Notes: a model not told the origin generated them from the letters alone. Positions 9,604 through 19,384 are shown, counted from the first letter of the stretch. The stretch is DNA of 64,000 bases from an uncultured Drancourtella sp. (GCA_937880845.1 CALFLL010000015.1:28398-92397); one strand, 5' to 3'. Program-made: numbers and translations.

Positions 9604-9639
9604 AAGTATCACCTTCTCTTTCTTCCCATAACGATTGAA

Positions 9640-9673
9640 AAATGCCGTCGTCCTTTCCAGACTGACGGCATTT
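9640..9673 (-). terminator. Terminator after the NlpC/P60-ChW gene
   Basis: AAATGCCGTC / GACGGCATTT stem followed on the minus strand by five T, directly after the NlpC/P60 gene's stop codon. Confidence 0.75.
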
Positions 9674-9676
9674 GAT

Positions 9677-10924
9677 CTATACCATTTTAATCAGACAAAT
9701 ATAAGACGGATCTGTGACCGGTGTGATGGCGGAAATCTGATTTCCTTTTCCCGGTTTCGTCGAAGAGTGCCAAAATTTATTCTCGTTGGAACGGTTTCCC
9801 CAAAAGAATCCGATATGACAGTCTGCACCCCATTGATTCCAGTTCTTAGGTTCACAGTAAATAATATCGCCCTTCTCTGCCTTTCCTGATTTTAAAAGTT
9901 CCGAAACAGAACTATAGGTATAATATTCTACTTTTTTTGTTTTAAAATAACGATACCAGTTTGAGGCATTACAAAATCCTCCTCGCAATCCCATCTGACC
10001 GATCGGCGTGAGATTTCCTCCGCATTTTCTTACAACATATGCCACAAAACCGGTACAGTTCATTCCACTGTAACCATCGCCTCTTCTGTCTCCCTTCGGA
10101 TACATCAGTTCATTTAGATTGGACGGATTTCTTAATGGTTGATATGAAGTTCCAAGATAATAGGAATCTTTCTCGTGAGCACTTAATTCCCTTACTATTT
10201 TTTCTCCGTCAAATCCAAGAACAGCAGAAAAACTACGACTTGCCGGTTTCTCTTTCTTTACAAAAGCATGGCTTGTATTTCCCGGAGCCGGCAATATATT
10301 TGGCTTTATTAATATCTGAACCGCTTCTAGACGATACGCATATCCTTCACTTCCGGATGGCTCTCCATTCTTTGCCCAGCCAAGCCAGCCAAACTCTTGG
10401 ACATGTGTACGATAATAAATATTGTAATACTTTGCCATTTCTCCGGTTAAGCGGATTTTCAAGGCTTCCATCCTCAGTGCCTTTCCCTGTGTTCCGGATA
10501 GCTCTGTTTCCTTTTTCCAATTTTGCCATCCCTCATTTTGTACATGAGCCTGATATGTAAGTTCCGGTTTTTTCAAAACTTTTACTTCTTTTACTGAAGC
10601 TTCCGGCTCTTCTACAATTTCTTCATCTTCTGTCGAAACGTCCGGCTTCTCTACGATTTCTTCATCTTCTGCCGGAGCTTCCGGCTTCTCTACGATTTCT
10701 TCATCTTCTGCCGGGGCTTCCGGTTTCTCCACGATTTCTTCATCTTCTGCCGTGACTTCCGTCTTCTCCTCAGTTTCCCCTGTTTCCTGTGTTTCCCCTT
10801 CATGAGAAACACTTGACGGTATTTCCACCGATACCTCTGCTTCATTTTCTTCCGCCAAAGCAGAAAGAGGAATTCCCGTTACCGCTAATGTCCCAATCAA
10901 AAGAAATGTAATAAATTTTTTCAT
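9677..10924 (-). CDS. Secreted NlpC/P60-like wall hydrolase with two ChW repeats
   Basis: A 415-residue protein with a signal peptide (about 1-25, ending ALAEE), an acidic repeat linker (about 55-110), two clostridial ChW repeats (around NEGWQNW and EFGWLGWAKNG), and a C-terminal cysteine-peptidase domain. The likely nucleophile is the Cys in GMNCTGFVAYV and the likely His is in DCHIGFFWG. Such enzymes cut peptidoglycan stem peptides; ChW repeats are thought to bind the surface or ligands. It lies 15 nt after the GH25 gene and shares the ChW and linker style, so the two probably form an operon. The ribosome site is weak (GGGAT). Confidence 0.83.
   Translation of the reverse strand: MKKFITFLLIGTLAVTGIPLSALAEENEAEVSVEIPSSVSHEGETQETGETEEKTEVTAEDEEIVEKPEAPAEDEEIVEKPEAPAEDEEIVEKPDVSTEDEEIVEEPEASVKEVKVLKKPELTYQAHVQNEGWQNWKKETELSGTQGKALRMEALKIRLTGEMAKYYNIYYRTHVQEFGWLGWAKNGEPSGSEGYAYRLEAVQILIKPNILPAPGNTSHAFVKKEKPASRSFSAVLGFDGEKIVRELSAHEKDSYYLGTSYQPLRNPSNLNELMYPKGDRRGDGYSGMNCTGFVAYVVRKCGGNLTPIGQMGLRGGFCNASNWYRYFKTKKVEYYTYSSVSELLKSGKAEKGDIIYCEPKNWNQWGADCHIGFFWGNRSNENKFWHSSTKPGKGNQISAITPVTDPSYICLIKMV
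10596..10755 (-). repeat. 39-nt tandem repeat coding an acidic linker (about four copies)
   Basis: Four consecutive copies of a 13-codon unit encode EDEEIVEKPEAPA and close variants inside the NlpC/P60-like gene. The unit keeps frame, so copy-number change would alter only linker length. Confidence 0.85.
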
Positions 10925-10939
10925 TTTTTGTTATCCCAT

Positions 10940-13459
10940 CTATTTTTTTATAAATGCTTTTTGGGAACCTTCCGGTGCCTTTGTTCCTTTTTCTACAAGC
11001 TGAACCTGAATTCCTTCCATTCGAAGTGCCAGTCCTTCTGTTCCCGCACTCTCTCCATTTTTGGCCCAACCAAGCCAGCCATAATTCTGGGAATGTACTT
11101 TGTAATAGACATCATACTTTTTCGCCATCTCTCCGGTAAGCTTGATCTGGATTGCTTCCATTCTTTTCTTTTGACCTGTTGTACCGGACAAAGTTCCGTT
11201 TTCCTTCCAACTCTGCCATCCATCATTTTGTACATGTGTACGATACTGGATATTTCCGGTGTATTTCTGGTCTTTCAGTTGTATTTTGATTGCTTCCATT
11301 CTCTTGGATTTGCCGGTAACACCACCGATTGCACCGTCTTTTACGGAAGTCATCCATCCGTAATCCTGCATATGTGTTTCATAGTTGACACTTACATCTT
11401 TTACTTTTTCTTTGTATGCTCCGGTCGTGCTTCCCGGTGCCGGCTTTCCTTTTTCTACAAGCTGAACTTGGATTCCTTCCATTCTGTAGTCATATCCTAC
11501 CGTTCCTGCACTTGCTCCGTTTTTCGTCCAACCAAGCCAGCCGAAGTTCTGAACATGGACACGATAATAAAGATCATACTTTTGTGCCATGGTACCCGTC
11601 AGATTCATCTGGATGGCTTCCATCCGTTTCTTTTCCCCCGTTGTACCCGCATTGGCTCCATTCTTTTTCCAACTTTGCCATCCTTCGTCTTCTACATAGG
11701 CACGATACTGAATATCTCCGTCATATTTTGGATAATTTGACTGTACCTTCAAAGCTTCCATTCTTTTTGATTTTCCGGTAATTCCGGCTATTGCCCCGTT
11801 CTTTACGGTATCGCACCAACCATAATCCTGCATATGTGCCTGATAACTTACAGCCATACTTCTGTCCACTTCTTTGTATGCATTATCCATGCTTCCCGGA
11901 GCCTTTGCTCCTTTTGGAAGGACAACAATCTGAAGAGCTTCCAGCTGTTTTCCATATCCTACAGTTCCTGATGGAGCACCGTTTTTTGCCCAGCCAAGCC
12001 AACCATAATCTGCCACATGAGCACGATAATAAATATCATATTTTGATGCCTGTGTTCCTGTTAATTCAATATTGACAGCCTGCATTGCTTTGTTTTTCCC
12101 AGTTGTCCCTGCCGTTTGTCCTGTTGTCACATAATTCTGCCATCCGATATCTGCTACATGAGCACGATATCTAATTCCCAGGTCTCCATATCCGCTTCCT
12201 ACATTGATCTTCAGTGCTTCCATTGCTTTGGATTGTCCTGTGATTCCCAACTGATATCCGTTTTGTACCGGATCCAGCCACCCTTCAATGCTTACATGAG
12301 CACTGCTGGAAATAATATTTCTGTCCGAAACATCTACCGGCGACATATCGTAGGTAGATCCCATCCAGAAATTCAAATCCACAGGAACAAGATTTCCGTT
12401 ACGGTCATAAATCCCATTTACTGTACCTGTACTTGTACACTGCCACATATCATAGTCTCCTTTATATGTGCAGTTAGAATTATACTGAGCAACCCATCTT
12501 GACCAGGATGAATTATTAAATACGGAAGAAGTTAATTTATTTTCCCACCAGTATTTGTTTGCGTAAATTCCGACATCATACCCTGCTGCGGATACTTTGT
12601 CACAAAATGTCTTTGCGATCATCCCGATGGTACTGTTACTTACTGCTTCTGTAACTTTATCTTCCAAATCGTAATACACCGGGTAGGTCGGATTGTGTCC
12701 CTTTAACAGTCGGAGGACATGATCTGCTTCACTTTTTGCATCCTCCACATCATTCGCATATGAATATAAATATACTCCGTATGGAATCCCAAGACGTTCG
12801 CATGCTTCTACGTTTTTTAACCATTCTCTGTCATCCTGTGACGTATAATTTCCTCCATATCCACAACGGATGATGGCATAATCAATACCATCTTTTTTTA
12901 CCTTCTCCCAGTCAATTCCTACCTGATGATGACTGACATCAATTCCTTTTTTAACAGCCCCTTCAATGACCTGTCCACGGTCATTCATGAATTTACCATT
13001 TACTTTTTTCCATGCATACGGATACGCAGCTCTTTCTTTTCCTGACTCTGTCTGATAGATTGGCTGTCCATCCTTATATCTCCAACTATTTTCCTTTAAT
13101 ACTTCCGGTAAAGCTTCTTTGGAAGATTCCTGACTTTTTGTCTGCACCTGCACGGAATCAGTTTCCGCCTGCCCTCTTTCTGCTTCGGACTCCTTCATCT
13201 CAGATGCCGGATTTTCCACTGTCTGTTCTGTTTCCTCTACACTATTTTCATTATTCTGTCCTTGACTCTCCTGACTTTCCTCCTTTGATGTCTGCATATC
13301 CTGATCTTCCTGTGTCTGTTCGACCGGTTGCTTATCCTCTGTACTTTCTATTACTTCTGCCTCTGCGGCATTTCCTACCATATATGGTTCTGCCGCACAT
13401 CCTGTGATTAAAGCCAGACTAAGTCCTAAGCCTACTATACGCTTTCCTCTTTTTCGCAT
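10940..13459 (-). CDS. GH25 lysozyme (muramidase) with nine C-terminal ChW repeats
   Basis: About 839 residues. The N-terminus is hydrophobic and contains ITGC, a possible lipobox, so it may be a lipoprotein. A Ser/Glu/Gln-rich linker follows (about 30-135). The GH25 domain covers about residues 145-365, with GIDVSHHQ, YYDLED and the WVAQYNSN / DMWQC strands expected of 1,4-beta-N-acetylmuramidases. Nine ChW repeats fill the rest, arranged as three triplets with a short APG-containing linker after each third repeat. ATG 13459 follows GGGAGG at normal spacing; an in-frame GTG at 13477 is the alternative. It is transcribed with the NlpC/P60-like gene. Confidence 0.88.
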   Translation of the reverse strand: MRKRGKRIVGLGLSLALITGCAAEPYMVGNAAEAEVIESTEDKQPVEQTQEDQDMQTSKEESQESQGQNNENSVEETEQTVENPASEMKESEAERGQAETDSVQVQTKSQESSKEALPEVLKENSWRYKDGQPIYQTESGKERAAYPYAWKKVNGKFMNDRGQVIEGAVKKGIDVSHHQVGIDWEKVKKDGIDYAIIRCGYGGNYTSQDDREWLKNVEACERLGIPYGVYLYSYANDVEDAKSEADHVLRLLKGHNPTYPVYYDLEDKVTEAVSNSTIGMIAKTFCDKVSAAGYDVGIYANKYWWENKLTSSVFNNSSWSRWVAQYNSNCTYKGDYDMWQCTSTGTVNGIYDRNGNLVPVDLNFWMGSTYDMSPVDVSDRNIISSSAHVSIEGWLDPVQNGYQLGITGQSKAMEALKINVGSGYGDLGIRYRAHVADIGWQNYVTTGQTAGTTGKNKAMQAVNIELTGTQASKYDIYYRAHVADYGWLGWAKNGAPSGTVGYGKQLEALQIVVLPKGAKAPGSMDNAYKEVDRSMAVSYQAHMQDYGWCDTVKNGAIAGITGKSKRMEALKVQSNYPKYDGDIQYRAYVEDEGWQSWKKNGANAGTTGEKKRMEAIQMNLTGTMAQKYDLYYRVHVQNFGWLGWTKNGASAGTVGYDYRMEGIQVQLVEKGKPAPGSTTGAYKEKVKDVSVNYETHMQDYGWMTSVKDGAIGGVTGKSKRMEAIKIQLKDQKYTGNIQYRTHVQNDGWQSWKENGTLSGTTGQKKRMEAIQIKLTGEMAKKYDVYYKVHSQNYGWLGWAKNGESAGTEGLALRMEGIQVQLVEKGTKAPEGSQKAFIKK

Positions 13460-13548
13460 TCTTTTCCTCCCTTTCACTCAATTTCCTTAATATCCTCACA
13501 TACGTTCTATGTTAACACGTGCACTTCTTTCTGTCAAAATTCGTTTTC

Positions 13549-14892
13549 CTAATTTTCTCCCTTTGATTGCTTTATTTTTCTCATTTTCACAATATAATAA
13601 GGAATCAAAGGAATCAATGCTGCAATCCAGGCTGCAGGATCAGACATACATACTCCTGCAAAGCTTGTTCTGCCTGCCACCAACATAACAATCAGCCAAC
13701 GGGCAACTAATTCAAAAACGCCTCCCATCATCGGAATCAGTCCATATCCCATTCCCTGAAGTGCATTTCGATAAAGGAAAATACTTCCAAGAAACGGATA
13801 TGCCCAGATTACGGTTTTAAAATAAGTCATGGCTGCTTCTACTACTTCGGTTTCCGATGGATCTACAAAAATGTAAATCGGATATTTCCCGAAGAAATAA
13901 ATCACCACCATCATAAACACGCTCCATATAAGAATCATGAGCTGGGTATAACGGACTCCTTTTCTTACTCTTTGAAACTGTCCCGCTCCATGATTTTGCC
14001 CTACATAGGTCGCAATGGCCGCCCCAAATGAAACAAACACCGATGCTACAATACTCTGGATTTTGCCCGCTGCGGAAAATCCTGCCATATACACGGCTCC
14101 GTAAACATTGATTGCTCCTTGAACGATAATCCCACCAATAGCCGTAATGGAAAACTGAAGTGCCATTGGTATTCCAAGTCCAAGAAGTTTTCCTATACTG
14201 TACATGGAAATTTTAAAATCTTTTTTGGACAGCCATAAAATTTCAAACTTTTTTCGTATGTAAATATAACAAAGCACTGCAGAAATTCCCTGAGCCACAA
14301 CGGTAGCCACTGCACATCCTTCCACACCCATTCCAAACACAATGATCAGAACAATGTCAAGTACAATATTGATACCGGCAGAAATCATCAGAAAATATAG
14401 CGGTGATTTGCTGTCCCCAAGAGCCCTTAAAAAAGCTGCAAGAGTATTGTATGCCGCTGTCACAAAAAGTCCCGCGTAACTGATTGCCATGTATCCTTTT
14501 ATAGAAGGCAGTAGATCTTCCGGTGAATTCATTAATCTTAAAATACCTTCATTTCCAATGGAAAGTCCAATGGTCATTACAACTACAAATGCTACATTTA
14601 AATAGATGGACATTGCTACATAATGGCGCATAGTATCATACTTTTTGGCTCCGAAACACTGTGCTACCAAAATCCCAAACCCACTGCTTAGTCCATTAAG
14701 CCACCCTGTCACAAGAAACATTAATGAACCGGTACTTCCGATAGCTGCAAGTGCATCCACACCGATAAACTGTCCTGCCACAATAGAATCAACAATATTA
14801 TAAAACTGCTGAAAAATATTTCCCAGACACATAGGAATCATAAACTTCAAAATAAGACTGACAGGACTTCCTTTTGTCATATCATTTGTCAT
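13549..14892 (-). CDS. MATE family efflux transporter
   Basis: A 447-residue membrane protein with twelve predicted helices in two MatE halves, expected to export cationic drugs or metabolites in exchange for Na+ or H+. The N-terminal GSPVSLILKFMIPMCLGNIF and the Asn/Gly-rich helix 1 (QQFYNIVDSIVAGQF) are typical. I chose ATG 14892 because AGGAGAG is optimally spaced for it; the GTG two codons upstream is too close. It is monocistronic, separated from kdpE by a long inverted repeat. Substrate unknown. Confidence 0.88.
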   Translation of the reverse strand: MTNDMTKGSPVSLILKFMIPMCLGNIFQQFYNIVDSIVAGQFIGVDALAAIGSTGSLMFLVTGWLNGLSSGFGILVAQCFGAKKYDTMRHYVAMSIYLNVAFVVVMTIGLSIGNEGILRLMNSPEDLLPSIKGYMAISYAGLFVTAAYNTLAAFLRALGDSKSPLYFLMISAGINIVLDIVLIIVFGMGVEGCAVATVVAQGISAVLCYIYIRKKFEILWLSKKDFKISMYSIGKLLGLGIPMALQFSITAIGGIIVQGAINVYGAVYMAGFSAAGKIQSIVASVFVSFGAAIATYVGQNHGAGQFQRVRKGVRYTQLMILIWSVFMMVVIYFFGKYPIYIFVDPSETEVVEAAMTYFKTVIWAYPFLGSIFLYRNALQGMGYGLIPMMGGVFELVARWLIVMLVAGRTSFAGVCMSDPAAWIAALIPLIPYYIVKMRKIKQSKGEN

Positions 14893-14933
14893 CTTCACTC
14901 TCTCCTTTTTCTCTTGAATCAGTATTATATCAT

Positions 14934-14983
14934 AAAAAAAGAATATTCCGAAAGCCTAATTTCTCTTTCAGAATATTCTTTTT
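14934..14983 (-). terminator. Terminator after kdpE
   Basis: A long inverted repeat (AAAAAGAATATTC and GAAAG arms with matching CTTTC and GAATATTCTTTTT) lies just after the kdpE stop codon and ends in T on both strands. Confidence 0.78.
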
Positions 14984-14986
14984 CAT

Positions 14987-15685
14987 CTATTGCTCATTGC
15001 TCTTTGCAACGAAACGATATCCGACCCCTACCTCTGTCATAATGTATTTCGGATGATTTGTATCTTTCTCGATCTTTTTACGGATGTTTGCCATAAATAC
15101 ACGCAAGGATTGGAATTCTTTTTCCTCGCTATATCCCCAGATCTCATTCTGAAGATATTTGTGCGTCAATACTTTTCCCGCATTTTTCACAAGGAGAAGC
15201 AGGATTTTATATTCGATTGGTGTCAGATGTATCTCTTTTCCCTCCACAAATACCTGTCTCATTTCGAAATCAATTTTCAGGTCATCCGCTTCAAATACAC
15301 TCTTTTCTACCGTATCCGGAATTTCTCTTCGAAAAGCTACACGGATTCTTGCCATCAACTCATTAATAGAAAATGGTTTTGTCACAAAATCGTCTGCTCC
15401 CAGATCCAAAGCTTCTACCTTTTCTTCATCCTGCCCTCTCGCAGATATAACAATGATCGGAATTTTGGAAGTCATACGGATCTGCTTGATGATCTCTGTC
15501 CCATCAATGTCCGGAAGTCCCAAATCTAACAAGATCATGTCCGGTTTATTTGTAAAAAACAGAGACATTCCCATCAAACCGGTTTCCGCTACATCCACTT
15601 TATAATTGTTTGTTTTTAATGAAATACTGAGAAAGTTGATAATACTTTTATCATCTTCAATTACCAGAATGCATCCTTTATTCAT
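14987..15685 (-). CDS. kdpE: KdpE-like OmpR-family response regulator
   Basis: A 232-residue two-component regulator. The receiver has the acidic pair in VIEDD, the phospho-acceptor Asp in MILLDLGLPD, and K in DFVTKPF. The C-terminus is a winged-helix DNA-binding domain (LTPIEYKILLLL, YIMTEVGVGYRF). KdpE proteins activate potassium-uptake operons; the potassium genes upstream support the name. The start was set at ATG 15685 because AAAGGAGA is 8 nt upstream and too close to the ATG at 15691. It overlaps the end of the kinase gene by 8 nt. Confidence 0.85.
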   Translation of the reverse strand: MNKGCILVIEDDKSIINFLSISLKTNNYKVDVAETGLMGMSLFFTNKPDMILLDLGLPDIDGTEIIKQIRMTSKIPIIVISARGQDEEKVEALDLGADDFVTKPFSINELMARIRVAFRREIPDTVEKSVFEADDLKIDFEMRQVFVEGKEIHLTPIEYKILLLLVKNAGKVLTHKYLQNEIWGYSEEKEFQSLRVFMANIRKKIEKDTNHPKYIMTEVGVGYRFVAKSNEQ

Positions 15686-17225
15686 CTTCATCTCTCCTTT
15701 TTAGCGGAAGCAGAAAATATACTGTTGCTCCCATTGTTTCATTATTCTTGCTGCCGATCATTCCGTCATGCACCTGTATAATCTCGCTTGCAATGCTTAA
15801 ACCTAATCCAATTCCTCTTCCGGTATCCGCTCCGTTATGATCCGTTGTTACAAAACTTTCAAACATATGCTTTTGGATTTTTTCATCAATTCCAGTACCA
15901 TCGTCGATAACCGAGAACTTGGCATAACGCTCATTATTTTTCTTCTTCACGCTGACCTGCTCCACAACAATCTTAATATGTCCGTTTTCAGGTGTATGCT
16001 TGACTGCATTATCTACAAGATTTACAAGAACCTGTATGATCAGTCGTCCGTCCATCGGTACTGCCAAATAATTATCCGGAGTCGAAAATGTCAATTCACG
16101 ATTTCCAAGTCTTCTCTGAACACGGATGCTGACTTCCGAAATAATGTCATCAACAATCTCCATATTGTATCGCAGATTCAGCTTTCCTTCCTGAATACGA
16201 GTCATATTCAAAAGATTGTCTACAAGCTGTCCAAGCCAAATGGAATCATTCATAATGTCTCGCAACAATGTTTCCATATTCTCTTTTCCAATCTGTTCAT
16301 GACTTTCAAGAAGAAAACTTGTGCTTCCCGTAATCCCGGCCAGAGGCGTTCTTAAATCATGTGAAATGGAGCGTAAAAGATTGTTTCTTAATTTTTCCCG
16401 TTCCGTAATAAATCTTGTTTCCTGTTCGGATTTTTCTGCAAATTCTCTGTCCATGGCAACTGCGATAATAGATACCACCGCTTCCATGACTTTTTTATCT
16501 TCGTTGTCCAGAGGCTTTTTATCTGTATTGATGGCGAGTACTCCGTATGTTACTCCTTTACTTACGATTGGTATTAAATAATATCCGAGGTTTCCATAAT
16601 CTTCGGTTCCTGTTCCGCAAATCTGCGACTGTAGGAAACACCATTCTGATGCTTTTAAAAGGTCATACGGAAGTCCATCCCTTTTCGGCTGATCCATGCT
16701 GTTTTTGTATGGAACTCTTACATTGTTTTTCGCATCATTTACAAATAAAATGTACTCTCGTTCTTTGATATTGTTAAGACATTCCAGACCATATGTAGCC
16801 ACCTGTTTTAACCCAGATACATGAAGGTAACCGCTGCTGATCTGATAAAGAATATCCGTGATCTTCTGAGTCTGTTCCAATGCATCTACTTTTTTCTGCA
16901 GCTGTATCGTAAGCGAAGAAACGATCATTGACACAACAAGGAAGATTACAAAGGAAATAATATAGTTTTTATCGTACATACGAAATGTAAAACGCGGCTC
17001 CGTAAACAGATAGTTAAAAATCGCCACAGTCACAAACGAAGCAACGATTCCATAACTGTATGTTTTGGTTTCAATGATGATCACGATAATTCCAAAGGTA
17101 TAGATCATCAGAATATTTTCTGCCCGTATTCCTATCGTATATAGCGAAACCGATAAAACCGTGGCCAAAATCATGACTACACATGTAACGGCCAGCTTAT
17201 TCGGTTGCTGCTTCATCTTTTCCAT
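15678..17225 (-). CDS. KdpD-type sensor histidine kinase lacking the KdpD/Usp N-terminus
   Basis: A 515-residue kinase. Four N-terminal membrane helices match DUF4118 (about 10-105). A GAF-like region follows (about 130-255), then HisKA (ISHDLRTPLAG, phospho-His about 290) and HATPase (DNAVKHTPENGH, DDGTGID, GRGIGLGLSIA). Full KdpD proteins (about 900 residues) also have an N-terminal KdpD nucleotide-binding and Usp domain. Here these are absent and sit instead on a separate gene at 20242-22248. It overlaps trkH by 13 nt and kdpE by 8 nt, so all three are translated together. It presumably phosphorylates the adjacent KdpE. Confidence 0.85.
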   Translation of the reverse strand: MEKMKQQPNKLAVTCVVMILATVLSVSLYTIGIRAENILMIYTFGIIVIIIETKTYSYGIVASFVTVAIFNYLFTEPRFTFRMYDKNYIISFVIFLVVSMIVSSLTIQLQKKVDALEQTQKITDILYQISSGYLHVSGLKQVATYGLECLNNIKEREYILFVNDAKNNVRVPYKNSMDQPKRDGLPYDLLKASEWCFLQSQICGTGTEDYGNLGYYLIPIVSKGVTYGVLAINTDKKPLDNEDKKVMEAVVSIIAVAMDREFAEKSEQETRFITEREKLRNNLLRSISHDLRTPLAGITGSTSFLLESHEQIGKENMETLLRDIMNDSIWLGQLVDNLLNMTRIQEGKLNLRYNMEIVDDIISEVSIRVQRRLGNRELTFSTPDNYLAVPMDGRLIIQVLVNLVDNAVKHTPENGHIKIVVEQVSVKKKNNERYAKFSVIDDGTGIDEKIQKHMFESFVTTDHNGADTGRGIGLGLSIASEIIQVHDGMIGSKNNETMGATVYFLLPLKRRDEDE

Positions 17226-18718
17226 TTTCTGACCCCTTTTCTTACTCTTCTATTAATATGTCCTATTAATTTTCCAATCGTTATAAAGACAACAAAAATT
17301 TCTAACCTTCCTAAAAACATTCCCAATGTAGATACCCATAAAATGGCAGACGGAGCATCATACCCGATAATGCCTGTCGAAAATCCAACTGTACTTAAGG
17401 AAGATGCCATCTCAAACAAAGAATCTTCTAGCGAATACCCATAACAGGTAAAAACAAATGTACCTGCCATCAAAAGGAATAAATATGCCGTAATAAAACT
17501 ATGTGACTCTCTGTAGAATCGATGGTCAACCTCAATCTCTCTGCCACATCGTGTAATCTTTCTGGCAAAAACGACTCTTTTATTATGCATACTGGCTTTG
17601 ATATTCCAATATACTTCTTTTATTTGAATCCAGACTCTGTACTGCTTGATTCCCCCTGACATAGAAGCTGCACTTCCGCCTATGATCATCAACAGAATCA
17701 TGACAAACAACAATGCCGAATTCCAATCTTGAAAACTATCTAAGGTTCTTAATCCTGTTGTCGTCATGGCAGAAACAGACTGAAAAATCCCGATTCTTAT
17801 TCCCTCCGGAATACTCATGGAAAATCCTTCCGCTAAAAGTGCCGTGATCACCACCGTTGCAAATGGATAGATAAAAAGACTAAAACGAATTTCACAATCA
17901 GTATATATATTTTTCCATTTTCCTCTTAGCAAAGAGAGATGAAGAAAAAAATTCACGCTGCCTGCCAACATCAAAACAATCGTCACCACTTCGATTCCCA
18001 AATTGTTATAATAGCCGATACTTTCCGGTCTTGTAGAAAATCCACCTGTAGAAACTGCCGCAATAGAATGGTTTAATGCATCAAACCAGTTCATTCCGAA
18101 GATTTTATACAAAATCATCCCCGCCGCAATATATCCTGTATAAATCAGTACGACTACTTTGGCTGTCTGCAGAATATGAGCCGGACTTTTATTCGAATGT
18201 TCCTGGCTTTCATATAATTTCATTCCTTTTTTGTCTGACATAACCGATGCCACAATAAGTATAAGGCCGGCTGCTCCGACAAAAAGCATTTCACTCCGGA
18301 AAAACAAAAACATGTGGGACGTTTCTGTAACATCTACAACCGAAAGTCCTGTGGTGGTATAACCGCTTGTACATTCAAAAACAGCCTGTGTAAAGCTGTA
18401 TTTACCGGTCAGTATAAAGGGAATACTGCTGCCCAGGATCATAAAAATCCATGTCAGCAACACAAAAAATCCTTTATAACCGTTCTGCCTTTCTTTCTTT
18501 TTCCCACCGATATTAAGCGCCAGGCAGTATCCAATCCCCATGCAGGAAACACCCGGAATAATGAAATACCTTGCTTCACTTATTTCTTCCGGAAACGGAA
18601 AAAGCGTGATCAATGGGAACAAAAGGATTGCTCCGACCAGCATGCAGACAATCCCGACTGTTCTGATCAAGGCATGACCGCTGATGCTTCCGAACTTTAT
18701 ATTGTCTTCCGGTTTCAT
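17213..18718 (-). CDS. TrkH/KtrB family potassium uptake channel subunit
   Basis: A 501-residue integral membrane protein of the Trk/Ktr/HKT superfamily. All four selectivity-filter loops can be seen: TTTGLSVV, STGGFSTRP, TTTGLRTL and STVGFSTG. With its TrkA-like partners it should import K+. It begins immediately after the stop of the upstream trkA-like gene (TAAATG) and overlaps the downstream kinase gene, so regulation and transport are one operon. TrkH versus KtrB cannot be settled from sequence alone. Confidence 0.9.
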   Translation of the reverse strand: MKPEDNIKFGSISGHALIRTVGIVCMLVGAILLFPLITLFPFPEEISEARYFIIPGVSCMGIGYCLALNIGGKKKERQNGYKGFFVLLTWIFMILGSSIPFILTGKYSFTQAVFECTSGYTTTGLSVVDVTETSHMFLFFRSEMLFVGAAGLILIVASVMSDKKGMKLYESQEHSNKSPAHILQTAKVVVLIYTGYIAAGMILYKIFGMNWFDALNHSIAAVSTGGFSTRPESIGYYNNLGIEVVTIVLMLAGSVNFFLHLSLLRGKWKNIYTDCEIRFSLFIYPFATVVITALLAEGFSMSIPEGIRIGIFQSVSAMTTTGLRTLDSFQDWNSALLFVMILLMIIGGSAASMSGGIKQYRVWIQIKEVYWNIKASMHNKRVVFARKITRCGREIEVDHRFYRESHSFITAYLFLLMAGTFVFTCYGYSLEDSLFEMASSLSTVGFSTGIIGYDAPSAILWVSTLGMFLGRLEIFVVFITIGKLIGHINRRVRKGVRKWKR

Positions 18719-19384
18719 TTACCATTCGCCTCCTACTATTTTCTGAAGTACTTCATTTTGTACCTGCTTGGAAGAAATAATCAGAAGCTTATCAAACTGC
18801 TGCAATGTTTCGGAGCCATTTGGAATAACCATGCCTTTTTTTCTAATGATACAGCCAATGATTGCATTTTCCGGAAGATCCAGTGTTTTTATCATTTCAC
18901 CACATACCGGATATTCTTTTTTGATACTGATTTCAGAAACTACGATATCTCCGTCTTCCAGATCAAGAGATTCTTCAAGATAATCCAGAGACGTCGCCTT
19001 TTCCAAAATATTTGCCACCATATATGTACCACTGATCACATTGGTAACACCAAGTATGCGGAACAGCCCCACATTTCTTGGATTCTGAACTGTACAGATT
19101 GTTTTTTTTATGTGATAAAGTCTGGAAGCCATCTGACAGATTGTAAGATTTTCGGCATCATCCGGTCTCAACGCGATGATCACATCAAAATATTGGATAT
19201 TGGCTTCATCAAGCACATCAGATTTACTGGCATTTCCTTCTATCACGGATATACCGTATTTATTTGCAAGATAGTTACAATATTCATATCCGTCATTGAT
19301 GGATACAACATGATGATTTTTCTTTAATAATGCCTCTATCAGAAAATCTGCCTTTGATCTTCCTCCGGCTACTACAATATTCAT
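18719..19384 (-). CDS. TrkA-type (RCK) potassium channel regulator with N and C domains
   Basis: A 221-residue protein with an RCK nucleotide-binding fold (about 1-125) and a TrkA_C ligand domain (about 140-221). The expected dinucleotide motif GxGxxG reads AGGRSKA, so nucleotide binding may be altered. It sits between a second TrkA-like gene (overlap 4 nt) and trkH. E. coli TrkA carries two such halves in one 458-residue chain; here the halves are separate genes. GGAGG precedes the ATG. Confidence 0.85.
   Translation of the reverse strand: MNIVVAGGRSKADFLIEALLKKNHHVVSINDGYEYCNYLANKYGISVIEGNASKSDVLDEANIQYFDVIIALRPDDAENLTICQMASRLYHIKKTICTVQNPRNVGLFRILGVTNVISGTYMVANILEKATSLDYLEESLDLEDGDIVVSEISIKKEYPVCGEMIKTLDLPENAIIGCIIRKKGMVIPNGSETLQQFDKLLIISSKQVQNEVLQKIVGGEW

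Noticed and set aside
10596..10755. CRISPR-like regular spacing
   Set aside because: The 39-nt repeats are contiguous, in frame and encode an acidic linker; there are no spacers and no cas genes.
10928..11740. A 270-codon plus-strand frame opposite the GH25 gene
   Set aside because: Repetitive only because it mirrors the ChW repeats; no start signal or recognisable domain.
18314..19327. A 337-codon plus-strand frame opposite trkH and trkA-like genes
   Set aside because: It is antisense to strongly recognisable genes, has low-complexity His/Cys/Phe-rich composition typical of antisense shadows, and has no ribosome site or family resemblance.
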